Origin: an uncultured Ilumatobacter sp.
Lineage (GTDB): Bacteria > Actinomycetota > Acidimicrobiia > Acidimicrobiales > Ilumatobacteraceae
DNA length: 41,936 nucleotides
Direction of reading: 5' to 3'
NCBI GenBank assembly: GCA_938049325.1
Contig: CALICC010000003.1
Span: 1-41,936, forward strand
Shown: in pieces, positions 1-8,436 of the stretch
How the letters are laid out: each line of letters starts with the position of its first letter
Numbering within the stretch: position 1 is the stretch's first letter
Notes under the pieces: model-generated
The model's database searches: none
Seen by the model: only the letters and a program-made list of their open reading frames with translations
Told to the model about the DNA's origin: nothing
Position numbers and translations under genes: made by a program

Positions 1-1
1 T

Positions 2-421
2 GCCGATGTTTTGGCGCTCGGAGGAACCACCGCGTTCAAGCTGTTCGCGTTTCATCGCTCATGGCCGGTTCAGCAGCTCCTCGAGCGCATTCCCCAACTG
101 CTTGCCGACAACCCACCGGCAGGCGGATGGGCAAGCGAGCCGCTCGTGAGTCACATGGGGGCCGACGCCGTCGAGATCGGCCCGGGCGGAGCCGACAAAC
201 GTGCGGGGCTCCAGTGGTTGTGTGCACTGCTCGGCGTCGACCGCAACGACGTGATCGCAGTCGGCGACGAGTGGAACGACCTCACCATGCTCGAGTGGGC
301 CGGCCGGGGTGTCGCGATGGGCAACGCCGACGAGCGTGTGCGAGACGTCGCCGACGAGACGATCGGAACGAACACCGACGACGGTGTTGCTCACTTTCTG
401 GAGACTCTCGTCGGAAGCTGA
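2..421 (+). CDS. HAD-superfamily hydrolase (Cof type), C-terminal part
   Basis: The reading frame is open at the left edge, so the N-terminal half with the nucleophile Asp lies outside the window. The visible part has the HAD motif III lysine in a GGADKRAGL context and motif IV as GDEWNDLTML, followed by GVAMGNA and a DDGVAHFL end typical of Cof/IIB phosphatases, where the last stretch reads 'T..DDGVA..L'. Family members dephosphorylate small phosphorylated metabolites such as sugar phosphates or nucleotides in the cytoplasm; the substrate cannot be told. It ends 213 nt before the next gene and looks unrelated to it. A GTG or TTG start inside the visible part is possible but would leave a protein without its catalytic Asp, so I treat it as a partial gene. 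Confidence 0.85.
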   Translation, partial: ADVLALGGTTAFKLFAFHRSWPVQQLLERIPQLLADNPPAGGWASEPLVSHMGADAVEIGPGGADKRAGLQWLCALLGVDRNDVIAVGDEWNDLTMLEWAGRGVAMGNADERVRDVADETIGTNTDDGVAHFLETLVGS

Positions 422-622
422 CAGTCCCGGTGACCTGACTTCAGCTCGCGGTCGACCCGAATCGGCAGCGAATCGCTCAAGCGTTCTGTTCCGATGCCGA
501 TACTCAGATGTGCAGTCTGAACTGAACGGCGTTCAACGGACCTCCAACACTCCGCCGTCGCGCTCGTTCCACTTCACCTCGAACGTCTGGCGGAGAGGCA
601 CCACCCGGTGACCGAGCAGTCC

Positions 623-628
623 TACACT
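623..628 (+). promoter_or_regulatory. -10 box for a leaderless moxR-type mRNA
   Basis: TACACT lies exactly 6 nt before GTG 635. TANNNT-N6-RTG is the usual arrangement for leaderless transcripts in actinobacteria. No good -35 hexamer is seen 17 nt upstream. The rest of 422-622 shows no gene I can support. Confidence 0.45.
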
Positions 629-634
629 CCCCCC

Positions 635-1582
635 GTGGGAGGAAACGCATCTACCGTCGTCAACGCCCTGATCGACAACATCGACCAGGTGATTCGCGGG
701 AAGCGCAACGAGATTCGCCTTGCGCTGTGCTGCCTGCTGACCGAGGGCCACCTGTTGCTCGACGACGTGCCCGGAACCGGCAAGACGAGCTTGGCAAAAG
801 CCATCGCGAACTCGATCGCCGGCGGGTGGAAGCGCGTCCAGTTCACGCCCGACCTGCTCCCGACCGACATCACCGGCGTGATGGTCTACGACCAGCGCAG
901 CGGACAGTTCAATTTCCGCGAAGGCCCCGTGTTCACCAACGTGCTGATCGGCGACGAAATCAACCGTGGCAGCCCGAAGACGCAGTCGGCGCTCCTCGAG
1001 GTGATGGAAGAGCAGCGCGTCACCTCCGACGGCACGAGCCGCCCGGTGCCACGTCCGTTCTTCGTGATCGCAACGCAGAACCCGCGCGACTTCCAGGGAA
1101 CCTTCCCGCTCCCGGACGTTCAGCTCGACCGTTTCGCCATGAGGCTGAGTCTCGGCTACGCCGACCCCGACACCGAAGTCTCGATTCTGGAGCGGTTCAC
1201 CCGCATCCAACGCGACAACGAACTCGAACCGGTCACCGACACCATCGAGCTCGACAAGGTCATCAACGAGATCGACGAGATCCACGTCGCACGATCAATT
1301 CACGACTACGTGGTGCGAATCGCAGGCGCGACCCGCTCTCATCCAGACCTCCGCCTCGGCGTCTCCACTCGCGGCACGCTCACGCTCATGCGGGTGTCTC
1401 GCGCATACGCGGCGACCGACGACCGAGACTTCGTCACGCCTGACGACATCAAGTTGCTGGTGGCCCCCGTGTTCGGACACCGCGTGGCGCTCACCGCAGA
1501 GGCGGAGCTGCGCGGCCTCTCCGTCGAGACGGTGATGGCCGACATCACCGACAGCGTCCCGGTACCTCGAAGCGGGGACTGA
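635..1582 (+). CDS. MoxR-family AAA+ ATPase
   Basis: A cytoplasmic AAA+ chaperone-like ATPase of the MoxR class, whose members act with VWA/DUF58 partners to mature or activate other proteins. Walker A is DVPGTGKTS (about residues 44-52) and Walker B is LIGDEINRGSPKTQSALLE, followed by the sensor region FFVIATQNPRDFQGTFPLPD and the C-terminal lid with the conserved RLGVSTRGTLTLMRVSRAYA. About 315 aa is the normal family length. GTG 635 is chosen because a TACACT box sits 6 nt upstream; GTG 608 in the same frame would add nine residues. The next gene, a DUF58 protein, starts one base after this stop, so the pair is an operon in the classical moxR-DUF58-transglutaminase order. Confidence 0.93.
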   Translation: MGGNASTVVNALIDNIDQVIRGKRNEIRLALCCLLTEGHLLLDDVPGTGKTSLAKAIANSIAGGWKRVQFTPDLLPTDITGVMVYDQRSGQFNFREGPVFTNVLIGDEINRGSPKTQSALLEVMEEQRVTSDGTSRPVPRPFFVIATQNPRDFQGTFPLPDVQLDRFAMRLSLGYADPDTEVSILERFTRIQRDNELEPVTDTIELDKVINEIDEIHVARSIHDYVVRIAGATRSHPDLRLGVSTRGTLTLMRVSRAYAATDDRDFVTPDDIKLLVAPVFGHRVALTAEAELRGLSVETVMADITDSVPVPRSGD

Positions 1583-1583
1583 C

Positions 1584-2699
1584 GTGCTCACCCGATCGGG
1601 CCTCGGTGCGATCGTGACGGCGGTGGCGCTCACCGCGCTCGGCATCGTGTGGCGCTACGAGGAACTCGTCGTTGCCGCCATCGGGATCGGTCTGGTCGTC
1701 TTGATGGCGATTCTGATCGCACGTCGACCGCCACGCGCCAAAATCGAACGGCGCCTGACTACGGTGCGCGTCCCGCGTGGCGACCCGATCCGGATCGTGT
1801 ACCGAGCCCGCAACGACACCACCTACCGATCGGCGAGGTCGACGTTGATCGATCGATGCGACGTCGAATCGGTCGAACTCGCCGTGGACTCGATTCCGCC
1901 CGGGGCGCTGCTCGACATTCCGGCAACGATCCCCACGAGCCGTCGTGGCATGTTCGAGATCGGTCCGATCGATGTGCAAAAGGTCGACCCGTTCTATCTC
2001 GCCGGCGGAAACTGGCGAAACGAGACACCTCGCAAGAGCTTCGTCACCGTGCACCCGAAGCTCTTCGCCCTCACGGGCAGCGAAGGATCATCGCGCATCG
2101 TCGAAGACGAGTCGATCGTGCGCCGCGCAGCAACCGACCCCATGTCGGGATTTGTGTCGATGCGCGAATACGTCCCCGGCGACGACCCGCGCCTGGTCCA
2201 CTGGCCGACAACGGCGCGCACCGGCACGCTCATGATCCGCGAAAACGTCGAAGTTCGCCGCCCCGAGTTCACCGTGGTCGTCGACGCCACCGCCGGCATC
2301 GGCACCGCCGACGACTTCGAAGAGGCGGTCGACGTCGCTGCCTCACTCGCCGTGCATGCACTGCGCAGCGGTCTCGATGTCGTGGTGCGCAGCAACAATC
2401 GCGATTGCGCCGGCCAAGCCATTCCGTTGCGCAGCGAAGGTGAAGTGCTCGACCTGCTGACGACCGTCGAGCGCTGCGATGACGAAGCTCCCCTGGGATT
2501 CACCGCCCTGTTCCGCCAAGGATTCGAGCAACGCTCGGTACTGCTCGTCACCGGCCCGGACGGGCCTCTCGGACCTGTGTCACCCAACGACCAGATGCTG
2601 ATCATCCGAATCGGCGAGGGCGCTCAGGCCGGCGGCAAGGTCTCGCTGGCAGCGCGCGATGCGGCTGACTTCGCGAATCGGTGGCGATCATGGGCCTGA
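1584..2699 (+). CDS. DUF58 domain-containing protein
   Basis: A 371-residue DUF58 protein, the standard partner of MoxR ATPases. Two hydrophobic segments near residues 5-45 (LGAIVTAVALTALGIVW and LVVAAIGIGLVVLMAILI) anchor it in the membrane. The family hallmark is visible at about residues 190-225 as REYVPGDDPRLVHWPTTART followed by MIRENVEVRRPEFTVVVD, and the region after it has the shape of a VWA-like fold with an Asp-containing strand. It starts with GTG one base after the MoxR stop and overlaps the next gene, so all three are translated together. Its exact role is not known for the family; an envelope-associated adaptor for the MoxR ATPase is the common inference. Confidence 0.9.
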   Translation: MLTRSGLGAIVTAVALTALGIVWRYEELVVAAIGIGLVVLMAILIARRPPRAKIERRLTTVRVPRGDPIRIVYRARNDTTYRSARSTLIDRCDVESVELAVDSIPPGALLDIPATIPTSRRGMFEIGPIDVQKVDPFYLAGGNWRNETPRKSFVTVHPKLFALTGSEGSSRIVEDESIVRRAATDPMSGFVSMREYVPGDDPRLVHWPTTARTGTLMIRENVEVRRPEFTVVVDATAGIGTADDFEEAVDVAASLAVHALRSGLDVVVRSNNRDCAGQAIPLRSEGEVLDLLTTVERCDDEAPLGFTALFRQGFEQRSVLLVTGPDGPLGPVSPNDQMLIIRIGEGAQAGGKVSLAARDAADFANRWRSWA

Positions 2700-4867
2700 C
2701 CGAGTCCGACGTCATCTCCGTCAACGACCCCGTCGTGACGATTGCGAGAACACGCGCCGCGCTGATCACCGCGATGTTGGTCGTCGTGGCCATCGCCGCC
2801 GGTGACGTGTTCGACCGAACCATCTGGTGGCTCGCCGCGGCGCCACTCATGGTTGGAGTCGTCTCCATCGCATCGATCGGTCTGCGGTGGCCGATTCAAG
2901 CGTTGGGCGCCACACTCGGTGCATTGGGAGCGACGGCGCTCGTCGTCTTGGCGAACGATGGCGAACTGGGCGACATCGCCACTTCCATCACAGCCGGATC
3001 GCAGCGACTGCTGAGCACCGACTGGCCGAGCCCCGATCGAGCCGACCTCATCGGCACACTCGCGTTCGGCCTCGGCGTGATCACCGCACTGGGTCTGCTC
3101 ATGGTCCGCAAGCGGGCGTGGCATCTCTCGCCGTTGGTTCCCGTCATCGTCGCGCAGACCATGGTGATCGCGCTCAGCGCTCCGATGGGACTCCGACTTC
3201 GATGGCTCCTGCCGCTCGCCATCCTCGCGTTGACGTTCGCCACATTCCGCCCGGCCGACGACACCGATGTGCGCGGACGACTGGTGACCTTGCGCGGCGA
3301 ACGCCGCCTGCTCCCCGTGTCGATCCTGAGCATCGCTCTCGCCGTGGGCTTGGCGATCCCACTCACGCTGACCAACCGCGCCGACCCGCGTCGCACCGAG
3401 CCAGCGGAACGGACCGCCGCCCTCCTCGACCCGATCGAGGCGACCTTGGCCCTGCGCACGTTGGACCCGCCGGTCGATCTGCATGCGATCACGATCACGT
3501 CGAACAACGCCGATCGCCAACCCACCCTCTGGCGCACGACGGCGCTGGTCGAGTACGACGGCGGACGCTGGGCGCCGGATCTCACACTTCGACCGATCGG
3601 TCGTCGACTCGAGTCGCGAGGCGAACAGTCAATCGACGCAACGATCGCATTTCTCGATCCCGGTCTTCAGCTCGTGCCGTTGCCCGGAGCCGCCGTGGTC
3701 GTCGACGCTCCGATCGAAACCGATGTCGAACGCAACATCGTGCGCTTGGTCGAACGCCCCGACGCCAACACTGTCGTCAGCATCACCGCTCGCCCCGAGC
3801 CGGCGCCGAGCGACGTCAGCGCCGGCCAGATCGCCACTCGCGAGATCGACGAGAACGCTGCGGGTCTGACCGATGTCGCAACGGCGCTCGCCGAGCAGGG
3901 CGGCGCCGCAACCGCCGACGGGTTGCTCGCTCAACTGGAGGCGATCGAGTCCACGATGAGCGATGATTTCGTGCTCCGCTCCGACGCAGCGGGTGGCGGG
4001 CTGCAGCGAGCGCTCATCGATCGCTTCGTGCGCGACACACAACGTGGTAACGCTGAGCAGTTCGTCACCGCATTCGTCTTGTTGACACGTTCGCTCGGTG
4101 CTGACGCCCGAGTAGCGACCGGCTTCGAGGTCGAAGACGGCGGCTACCAGACCGCCAACGGCGTCACGACTGCCATGCTCACGTCAGCCGACGCCGTCAT
4201 CTGGCCTGAAGTGCGCGTCGGCAACGACTGGGTTGCGTTCGACCCGGTACCCGCGTCCGAGGCCAGTGATGCGTTCGAGGAACAGCCCGATCGCCAGCCA
4301 CAGACGCCCGCGGCCGCGCAACCACCATTCCCGCCACCGCCTGAATCCGATGATGAACCGATCGTGACCGAGGGCGCCGATGGCGACGAAGCCGGCGCAA
4401 ACCTGCCGGTGATCGTCACGTGGGCGTTCCGAACCGCGGCATTCAGTGGTGCGCTCCTCGTTCCGGTGCTGTTGGCGATCGGCTTGATCCTCGGCATCAA
4501 GTGGCGTCGACGTCGGCGTCAACTCAGCGGCGCCGCGACCGATCGCATCATGGGCGCGTGGAAAGTTGCCACGAGTCGATTGATCGACGCAGGCATGACG
4601 ATTCCTTCGGCGGCCACGAACAGCCAAATCGCCAACGACGCAACCCCGCTGCTCGCCCACGGCCATCGTGAGGTCCGGCGGCTTGCAGACCTCGCGAGCG
4701 CAACCACGTTTGGGTCACCCGCACGCCCCGACCTGTTGGCGGCCGACGCTGAGGCCTGCCTCACCGCAGTCGAGACATCACTCGCCTCGGCGCGCACACC
4801 GCTCGACCGGCTCCGTTGGCGTTTGAGCTTGCGCAGCCTGCGTCGCAAGACCAGCTCGCCGGTCTGA
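2690..4867 (+). CDS. Transglutaminase-fold membrane protein, probably catalytically dead
   Basis: A TgpA-like protein of about 725 aa: several N-terminal membrane helices, an extracytoplasmic transglutaminase-like core, a Pro/Glu-rich linker, a further helix (AAFSGALLVPVLLAIGLIL) and a cytoplasmic DUF4129-like tail. The core is recognisable by FVTAFVLLTRSLGADARVATGF and WVAFDPVPA. In active family members the first segment begins G-x-C-E/x-F and the second has H-x-W. Here they read GNAEQF and VIWPEV, so Ala 455 replaces Cys and Val 503 replaces His; only the Asp in FDP remains. It is therefore probably a binding or scaffold protein rather than an enzyme. ATG 2690 overlaps the DUF58 stop; GTG 2681 is an equal alternative. 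Third gene of the moxR operon. Confidence 0.85.
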   Translation: MGLTESDVISVNDPVVTIARTRAALITAMLVVVAIAAGDVFDRTIWWLAAAPLMVGVVSIASIGLRWPIQALGATLGALGATALVVLANDGELGDIATSITAGSQRLLSTDWPSPDRADLIGTLAFGLGVITALGLLMVRKRAWHLSPLVPVIVAQTMVIALSAPMGLRLRWLLPLAILALTFATFRPADDTDVRGRLVTLRGERRLLPVSILSIALAVGLAIPLTLTNRADPRRTEPAERTAALLDPIEATLALRTLDPPVDLHAITITSNNADRQPTLWRTTALVEYDGGRWAPDLTLRPIGRRLESRGEQSIDATIAFLDPGLQLVPLPGAAVVVDAPIETDVERNIVRLVERPDANTVVSITARPEPAPSDVSAGQIATREIDENAAGLTDVATALAEQGGAATADGLLAQLEAIESTMSDDFVLRSDAAGGGLQRALIDRFVRDTQRGNAEQFVTAFVLLTRSLGADARVATGFEVEDGGYQTANGVTTAMLTSADAVIWPEVRVGNDWVAFDPVPASEASDAFEEQPDRQPQTPAAAQPPFPPPPESDDEPIVTEGADGDEAGANLPVIVTWAFRTAAFSGALLVPVLLAIGLILGIKWRRRRRQLSGAATDRIMGAWKVATSRLIDAGMTIPSAATNSQIANDATPLLAHGHREVRRLADLASATTFGSPARPDLLAADAEACLTAVETSLASARTPLDRLRWRLSLRSLRRKTSSPV

Positions 4868-4914
4868 CGTCGCTGCACCACGACGAGCGCGACCGGCGTC
4901 GAACAGGTGCCGGG

Positions 4915-5655
4915 CTACTGAGTCTCGTAGACACCGAACTCCGGTCCGGTCATCGTGTAGCTGGCGGTTGCCAGGCTGGTGTCGATCGTGGAGGTCACCA
5001 AGGTGCCAGCCACCCAAACAGCACCCCAAGAATCCTCAAGGCTGAGACTCTCCCCGTCAGCGAGGGTGATCAAGACGGTCTGATTCGCGGGAGGTGGAGG
5101 CACGTGAACGCACGCTCCGAAGTACGGCACGAGCAGGAATTCGACGATGTTGTCGCCGTCGTCATAGGTGAGCGGGGCGACGAAACCGGCGAGTTGGATC
5201 GCTTCGTTGTTGAGCTCCTCGTTGACCGAGGCAACGTCGAATTCGGCGTTCATCTCGGCGTAGATGGCATCGATCTCCGGGGAGCCGCGGTCGGCTTCGG
5301 CCAGGCGGTCTCTGTAGCGCTCCAGCACCTGGTCACTCGAGAAGCCGGGAGGAATGAGGTCCTCCCAGTCGACCGAGCGGAAGCCCGGGATCGTGATGTT
5401 CGCCGGCTCGGCCTCGGTCCGGGTGCCGTGAAACTCCTCGAGTGAGTCGCCGAATTCGAGGTCTTCGAAGCCGGGCGCTCGGGGAACGATGTCGGAAGGC
5501 ACCGAAGTTTGAGCGGGCTCGCCGATCTCGACGACGGCGCCGTCGTCGGTGCCCGAGCCGGAACAGGCCGTGGCCGCGATCGCGAGTGCACACAGCACGC
5601 TCGTTACGGTGATCCGTTGCCGGATGTTTGGCTTCGATGAGAGTTCGGGGGTCAT
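4915..5655 (-). CDS. DUF3299 lipoprotein of a probable zinc uptake operon
   Basis: A 246-residue secreted lipoprotein with a hydrophobic signal (TVTSVLCALAIAATAC) and lipobox AATAC, so the mature protein starts at a Cys near residue 31. The second half matches DUF3299: a VDWEDLIPPGF segment, IQLAGFVAPLTYDDGDNIVEF, then the diagnostic LLVPYFGACVHVPPPPANQT. The conserved Cys and His in GACVH could bind metal, which is an inference. It is the last of four genes (DUF2796 lipoprotein, ATPase, permease, DUF3299), 7 nt after the permease stop. In Vibrio a gene of this family accompanies zrgA-type zinc transporters, so a role in zinc import or metal handling outside the membrane is the best guess. 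Confidence 0.85.
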   Translation of the reverse strand: MTPELSSKPNIRQRITVTSVLCALAIAATACSGSGTDDGAVVEIGEPAQTSVPSDIVPRAPGFEDLEFGDSLEEFHGTRTEAEPANITIPGFRSVDWEDLIPPGFSSDQVLERYRDRLAEADRGSPEIDAIYAEMNAEFDVASVNEELNNEAIQLAGFVAPLTYDDGDNIVEFLLVPYFGACVHVPPPPANQTVLITLADGESLSLEDSWGAVWVAGTLVTSTIDTSLATASYTMTGPEFGVYETQ

Positions 5656-5662
5656 ACGCTTC

Positions 5663-6919
5663 CTACACCTTGAGGGCCAGACCGTCTTGGATCGAACGGC
5701 GATACGCGATGAACCCTGGGATCAACGCAACCAGCATCGCGGCGCCGATCACTCCACCGATGATACCCAGCTGTGTGGAGTCGAGCCAGGTCGCGGCGAG
5801 GTCAACGCCGAAACGCCGTGCCACGATCGGGCGAGCGATCGCCATGAGGCCGTAGAGCATGCCGACGCCGAGTGCGCAGCCGGCCGCGACGACCAGGAGC
5901 GTTTCGAGCACGATCAGCATCACGACGTGACGCCCTCGAGCCCCAATGGCCCGGAGGACGGCGATCTCGCGCCGCCGCTCGTTCAACGTCGACAGAATCG
6001 TGGTCAGCATGCCGAGCAGTCCGGCGAGCAACACGAACCCGGAGATCACGAACAGCACCTGCTCGACGGGCGAGATCGTCCGCCAGAAGTCCGAGAGCGT
6101 GGCTCCGGGCAGGATCGCCGACATCGGTTCGGCCTGGTACTCGTTGATCTCGCGCTGGACCGTGAACGTCTGCGCGCGATTCTCGAGCCCGACCATGAAG
6201 GCGGTGATCGAAGTCGGCGTGAGGTCGAAGAGCAGCGCTTGCTCGGCGTCGAGCGGCACCCCGGTCCGGCCACCGTCCACCCAGTCGACGTGAATCGCCT
6301 CGATCCCTGCGAGGCTCACGTGCACCGTGCGATCGACCGGAGTCCCGGTCCGGTCGAAGATGCCGACCACCGTAAACGGCTTGTCGTCGTGCCCCGCGAA
6401 GTCGGCCGAGGACAAGCCGTGCGCGATGATGATCTCGTCGCCGATGTCGTAGCCGAGGTCGCGGGCGACGTCAGCGCCCAGCACCGCGTCGTAGACCTCC
6501 GCAAAGCGCTCGCCTGAGTCGAGCGTGAGCGACCGCTTGTTGCCGTACTTGTAGTACTCGAAGTAGTCCGTCGAGGTCCCCATGACTCGGAAGCCTCGGT
6601 GGGAGTCGCCGAGCGAGATCGGGATCGTCCACGCGACTTCGTCGCGTTCGGCAATCGACTCGTAGGTCTCCCAGCTGACGTTGTTGGTGGCGTTGCCGAT
6701 GCGGAACACGCTGTAGAGCAACAGGTTCGTCGGAGAGCTTCGAGCACCGACGATCAGGTCGGTTTGCGACACGGTGTTGAAGAAGCTGGCGCGGGATTCT
6801 TTGCGGATCTTGTCGACACCGAGGAGCAACGTCGCGCTGATCGCGATTGCGATCACGGTGAGCACGATGCTGGTCCGGCGAAAGCGGGCGCTCTTGAGCG
6901 CGATCAACAACAAGGTCAC
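5663..6919 (-). CDS. ABC transporter permease, FtsX/MacB family
   Basis: A 418-residue permease with the MacB/LolE/FtsX layout: one N-terminal helix (TSIVLTVIAIAISATLLLGV), a large extracytoplasmic domain of about 230 residues, then three C-terminal helices (VEQVLFVISGFVLLAGLLGML, VVMLIVLETLLVVAAGCALGV and LGIIGGVIGAAMLVALIPGF). The coupling segment LNERRREIAVLRAIGARGRHV between helices is the family signature contacting the ATPase. GTG 6919 overlaps the ATPase stop as GTGA, so translation is coupled. MacB-type transporters usually act on substrates outside the membrane. Here, next to a DUF2796 zinc-binding-type lipoprotein and a Zur-like operator, it is more likely part of a Zrg-like zinc system. 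Confidence 0.9.
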   Translation of the reverse strand: MTLLLIALKSARFRRTSIVLTVIAIAISATLLLGVDKIRKESRASFFNTVSQTDLIVGARSSPTNLLLYSVFRIGNATNNVSWETYESIAERDEVAWTIPISLGDSHRGFRVMGTSTDYFEYYKYGNKRSLTLDSGERFAEVYDAVLGADVARDLGYDIGDEIIIAHGLSSADFAGHDDKPFTVVGIFDRTGTPVDRTVHVSLAGIEAIHVDWVDGGRTGVPLDAEQALLFDLTPTSITAFMVGLENRAQTFTVQREINEYQAEPMSAILPGATLSDFWRTISPVEQVLFVISGFVLLAGLLGMLTTILSTLNERRREIAVLRAIGARGRHVVMLIVLETLLVVAAGCALGVGMLYGLMAIARPIVARRFGVDLAATWLDSTQLGIIGGVIGAAMLVALIPGFIAYRRSIQDGLALKV

Positions 6920-7659
6920 GGAGCACTCCGAGCCATCTCGTCGACCGCGTCGAATGGAGTATCAGGGTCGACAGCGGCGTCGAGCTCGATCGATCGATCG
7001 AAGCGTTCGGCGAGTTGTGGATCGTGACTCACGAAGATCAGCGTGCACCCGCGCGCCTCGCTCTCGCGGAACAACAGGTCCATGAACCTGTCCCGGTTGT
7101 CGGCGTCGAGAGCCGAGGTCGGTTCATCGGCGATCAGGATCTCCGGCCCACCGATGAGCGCCCGGGCGACCGCCACTCGCTGCTGCTGTCCAACACTCAA
7201 CTTGTTGACCGAGGCCCCGTGGTACTCGGGAGCGAGGTTGAGGTCGGTCAGCAGACGTCGCGCTGTCGCCTTGACGTCGGCTGACTCCGCGGCACGCCGC
7301 TTCTTGCGGCCCGAGAACGAACAGGCCAACGTCACGTTCTCCAGCGTCGAGAGGTAGGGCAAGAGGTTGAACTGCTGGAAGACCACACCGATGTGATCGG
7401 CACGAAACTGGTCGCGGCGTCCGGGCGCGAGCTGCGCGAGATCCGTGCCGAGGAGGCTCACCGTTCCGCTCGACGGCGAGTGGATCCCGCAGAGCAAGTT
7501 GAGCAACGTGGTCTTGCCGCTCCCACTCGAGCCACGCACGAACAGATGCTCGCCTGCGTCGAGATGCAAGTCATCGATCGAGACGGTGTCAGAGGTCTGG
7601 CCTGGCCAACGGAATCGCACGTCCGTGAGGCCAACGACGTCGCCCGCCCGATTCGTCAC
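6916..7659 (-). CDS. ABC transporter ATP-binding protein (LolD/MacB type)
   Basis: A 247-residue nucleotide-binding subunit. Walker A is GSSGSGKTT (residues 43-51), the Q-loop is VFQQFNLLPYLS, the signature is LSVGQQQRVAVARAL (a V replaces the usual G of LSGGQ), Walker B is EILIADEP and the switch His lies in IFVSHDP. I place the start at GTG 7659 because it overlaps the TGA of the upstream DUF2796 gene as GTGA, repeating the arrangement seen at the permease start; an in-frame start at 7728 would overlap that gene by 73 nt. It energises the FtsX-type permease encoded directly downstream. Cytoplasmic face of the membrane. Confidence 0.92.
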   Translation of the reverse strand: MTNRAGDVVGLTDVRFRWPGQTSDTVSIDDLHLDAGEHLFVRGSSGSGKTTLLNLLCGIHSPSSGTVSLLGTDLAQLAPGRRDQFRADHIGVVFQQFNLLPYLSTLENVTLACSFSGRKKRRAAESADVKATARRLLTDLNLAPEYHGASVNKLSVGQQQRVAVARALIGGPEILIADEPTSALDADNRDRFMDLLFRESEARGCTLIFVSHDPQLAERFDRSIELDAAVDPDTPFDAVDEMARSAP

Positions 7660-8339
7660 CGATCGAGTGACACCGTTGCAGACGATGGGGAGAGCTCCGC
7701 CGACGACTGTTGCGTGTCGGAGATCCATTGGACGTCGATGTCTTCGAAGTTCGAGAACTCGGCGAACAGGCCACTGAAGTCGACCTCACTCACCGCATCG
7801 GCGTTCTCGCACTCGAACACCCACGAGACCGTGATCTCGGAATGGGTGCCGTCGCGCTCGACTTCGGTGCTCACCGGGTCAATCATCGCGCACCGCGCGT
7901 CGTCGTTGACCGCGACCATGCCAGGTCCGGTGAGCACTTCGGTGCGGTCAGCCTCGATCGCGAGGTCGTCGTCGCTGGTCGGCTCGTACTCGAACCCGAA
8001 GACGTTGAAGGTCGGGCTGACGAGATCGATCGCCACCTGCGCATCGATCCAGGCCACCGACAGCTCAGCTGTGCCGTGTTCGTGTGCGCCCAGTCCGCCG
8101 GACTCGTCGTCATGATCGTCATGGTCCTCGTCGTCATGGTCCTCGTCGTCTTGGTCCTCGTCGTCGCCGTCGTGACCTTCCTCGCCACCGTGGTCGTCGT
8201 CGGATGTCGCCGTCGCGGGGCCGGCCGTGGTCTCAGGGGCCTCGTCGTCCGACGCGTTGCTGTCCGAACCACATGCCGAACCTGCGATCGAGGAAACGAG
8301 CACGACGGGAACCACAGCACGGCGGAGTCGATTGATCAT
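7656..8339 (-). CDS. DUF2796 (ZrgA-like) zinc-binding lipoprotein
   Basis: A 227-residue lipoprotein: short signal with lipobox GSAC (Cys 23), then a linker extremely rich in Asp, Glu and His (about residues 45-80) and a globular domain that opens with GAHEHGTAELSVAWIDAQVA and has the family mark SPTFNVFGFEYEPTS. This is DUF2796, the family of the Vibrio zinc-binding protein ZrgA; the His/Asp linker fits capture of Zn2+. ATG 8339 is preferred over the upstream in-frame start at 8396, because a TACCAT -10 box is 7 nt upstream and the lipoprotein signal begins here. It is the first gene of a four-gene operon with an ABC ATPase, permease and DUF3299 lipoprotein. Function in zinc uptake is inferred from family and operator. 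Confidence 0.85.
   Translation of the reverse strand: MINRLRRAVVPVVLVSSIAGSACGSDSNASDDEAPETTAGPATATSDDDHGGEEGHDGDDEDQDDEDHDDEDHDDHDDESGGLGAHEHGTAELSVAWIDAQVAIDLVSPTFNVFGFEYEPTSDDDLAIEADRTEVLTGPGMVAVNDDARCAMIDPVSTEVERDGTHSEITVSWVFECENADAVSEVDFSGLFAEFSNFEDIDVQWISDTQQSSAELSPSSATVSLDR
8110..8165. repeat. 15-nt tandem repeat coding the Asp/His linker
   Basis: About three imperfect copies of a 15-nt unit (catggtcctcgtcgt on the + strand) inside the DUF2796 gene. Each codes for an Asp/Glu/His pentad of the acidic, histidine-containing linker. Copy number could vary by slippage and would change the number of metal-binding His residues. Confidence 0.7.
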
Positions 8340-8341
8340 GT

Positions 8342-8356
8342 TGAGAATGGTAATCA
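8342..8356 (-). promoter_or_regulatory. Zur-box-like operator of the zinc operon
   Basis: TGAGAATGGTAATCA (+ strand) matches 12 of 15 positions of the actinobacterial Zur consensus TGAAAATGATTTTCA as I remember it. It lies two bases upstream of the DUF2796 start codon and covers the -10 box, an ideal place for zinc-dependent repression. No Zur gene is in the window, so the regulator is inferred. Confidence 0.6.
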
Positions 8357-8375
8357 ATCGCTGGATGGAAGTCCA
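8347..8375 (-). promoter_or_regulatory. Promoter of the zinc operon (leaderless)
   Basis: On the minus strand TGGACT (8375-8370), a 17-nt spacer and TACCAT (8352-8347) precede ATG 8339 by 7 nt. This fits a sigma-70-type promoter making an mRNA that begins at or next to the start codon. It overlaps the Zur-like operator. Confidence 0.5.
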
Positions 8376-8422
8376 CGCGCCCAGAGGATTGCCCAAGCGA
8401 GTACGACCTCTGTCGCCATCGC

Positions 8423-8436
8423 GACCTCGCGAGGTC
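8423..8436 (-). terminator. Palindrome at the end of the Ig-repeat gene
   Basis: GACCTCGCGAGGTC is a perfect 14-nt palindrome that overlaps the stop codon of the large surface-protein gene. It could form a small hairpin at the 3' end of that mRNA, but there is no following T-run, so a terminator role is weak. Confidence 0.25.

Noticed and set aside
422..622. Small gene between the HAD phosphatase and moxR
   Set aside because: The plus-strand frame covering it is a continuation of shadow sequence with no start signal or motif.
4868..4914. Terminator between the convergent transglutaminase-fold and DUF3299 genes
   Set aside because: Only a 4-bp dyad (GACC/GGTC) is visible, with no T-run.
8110..8165. 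CRISPR-like or mobile repeat
   Set aside because: The tandem units are coding and translate into the Asp/His linker of the DUF2796 protein; there are no spacers.
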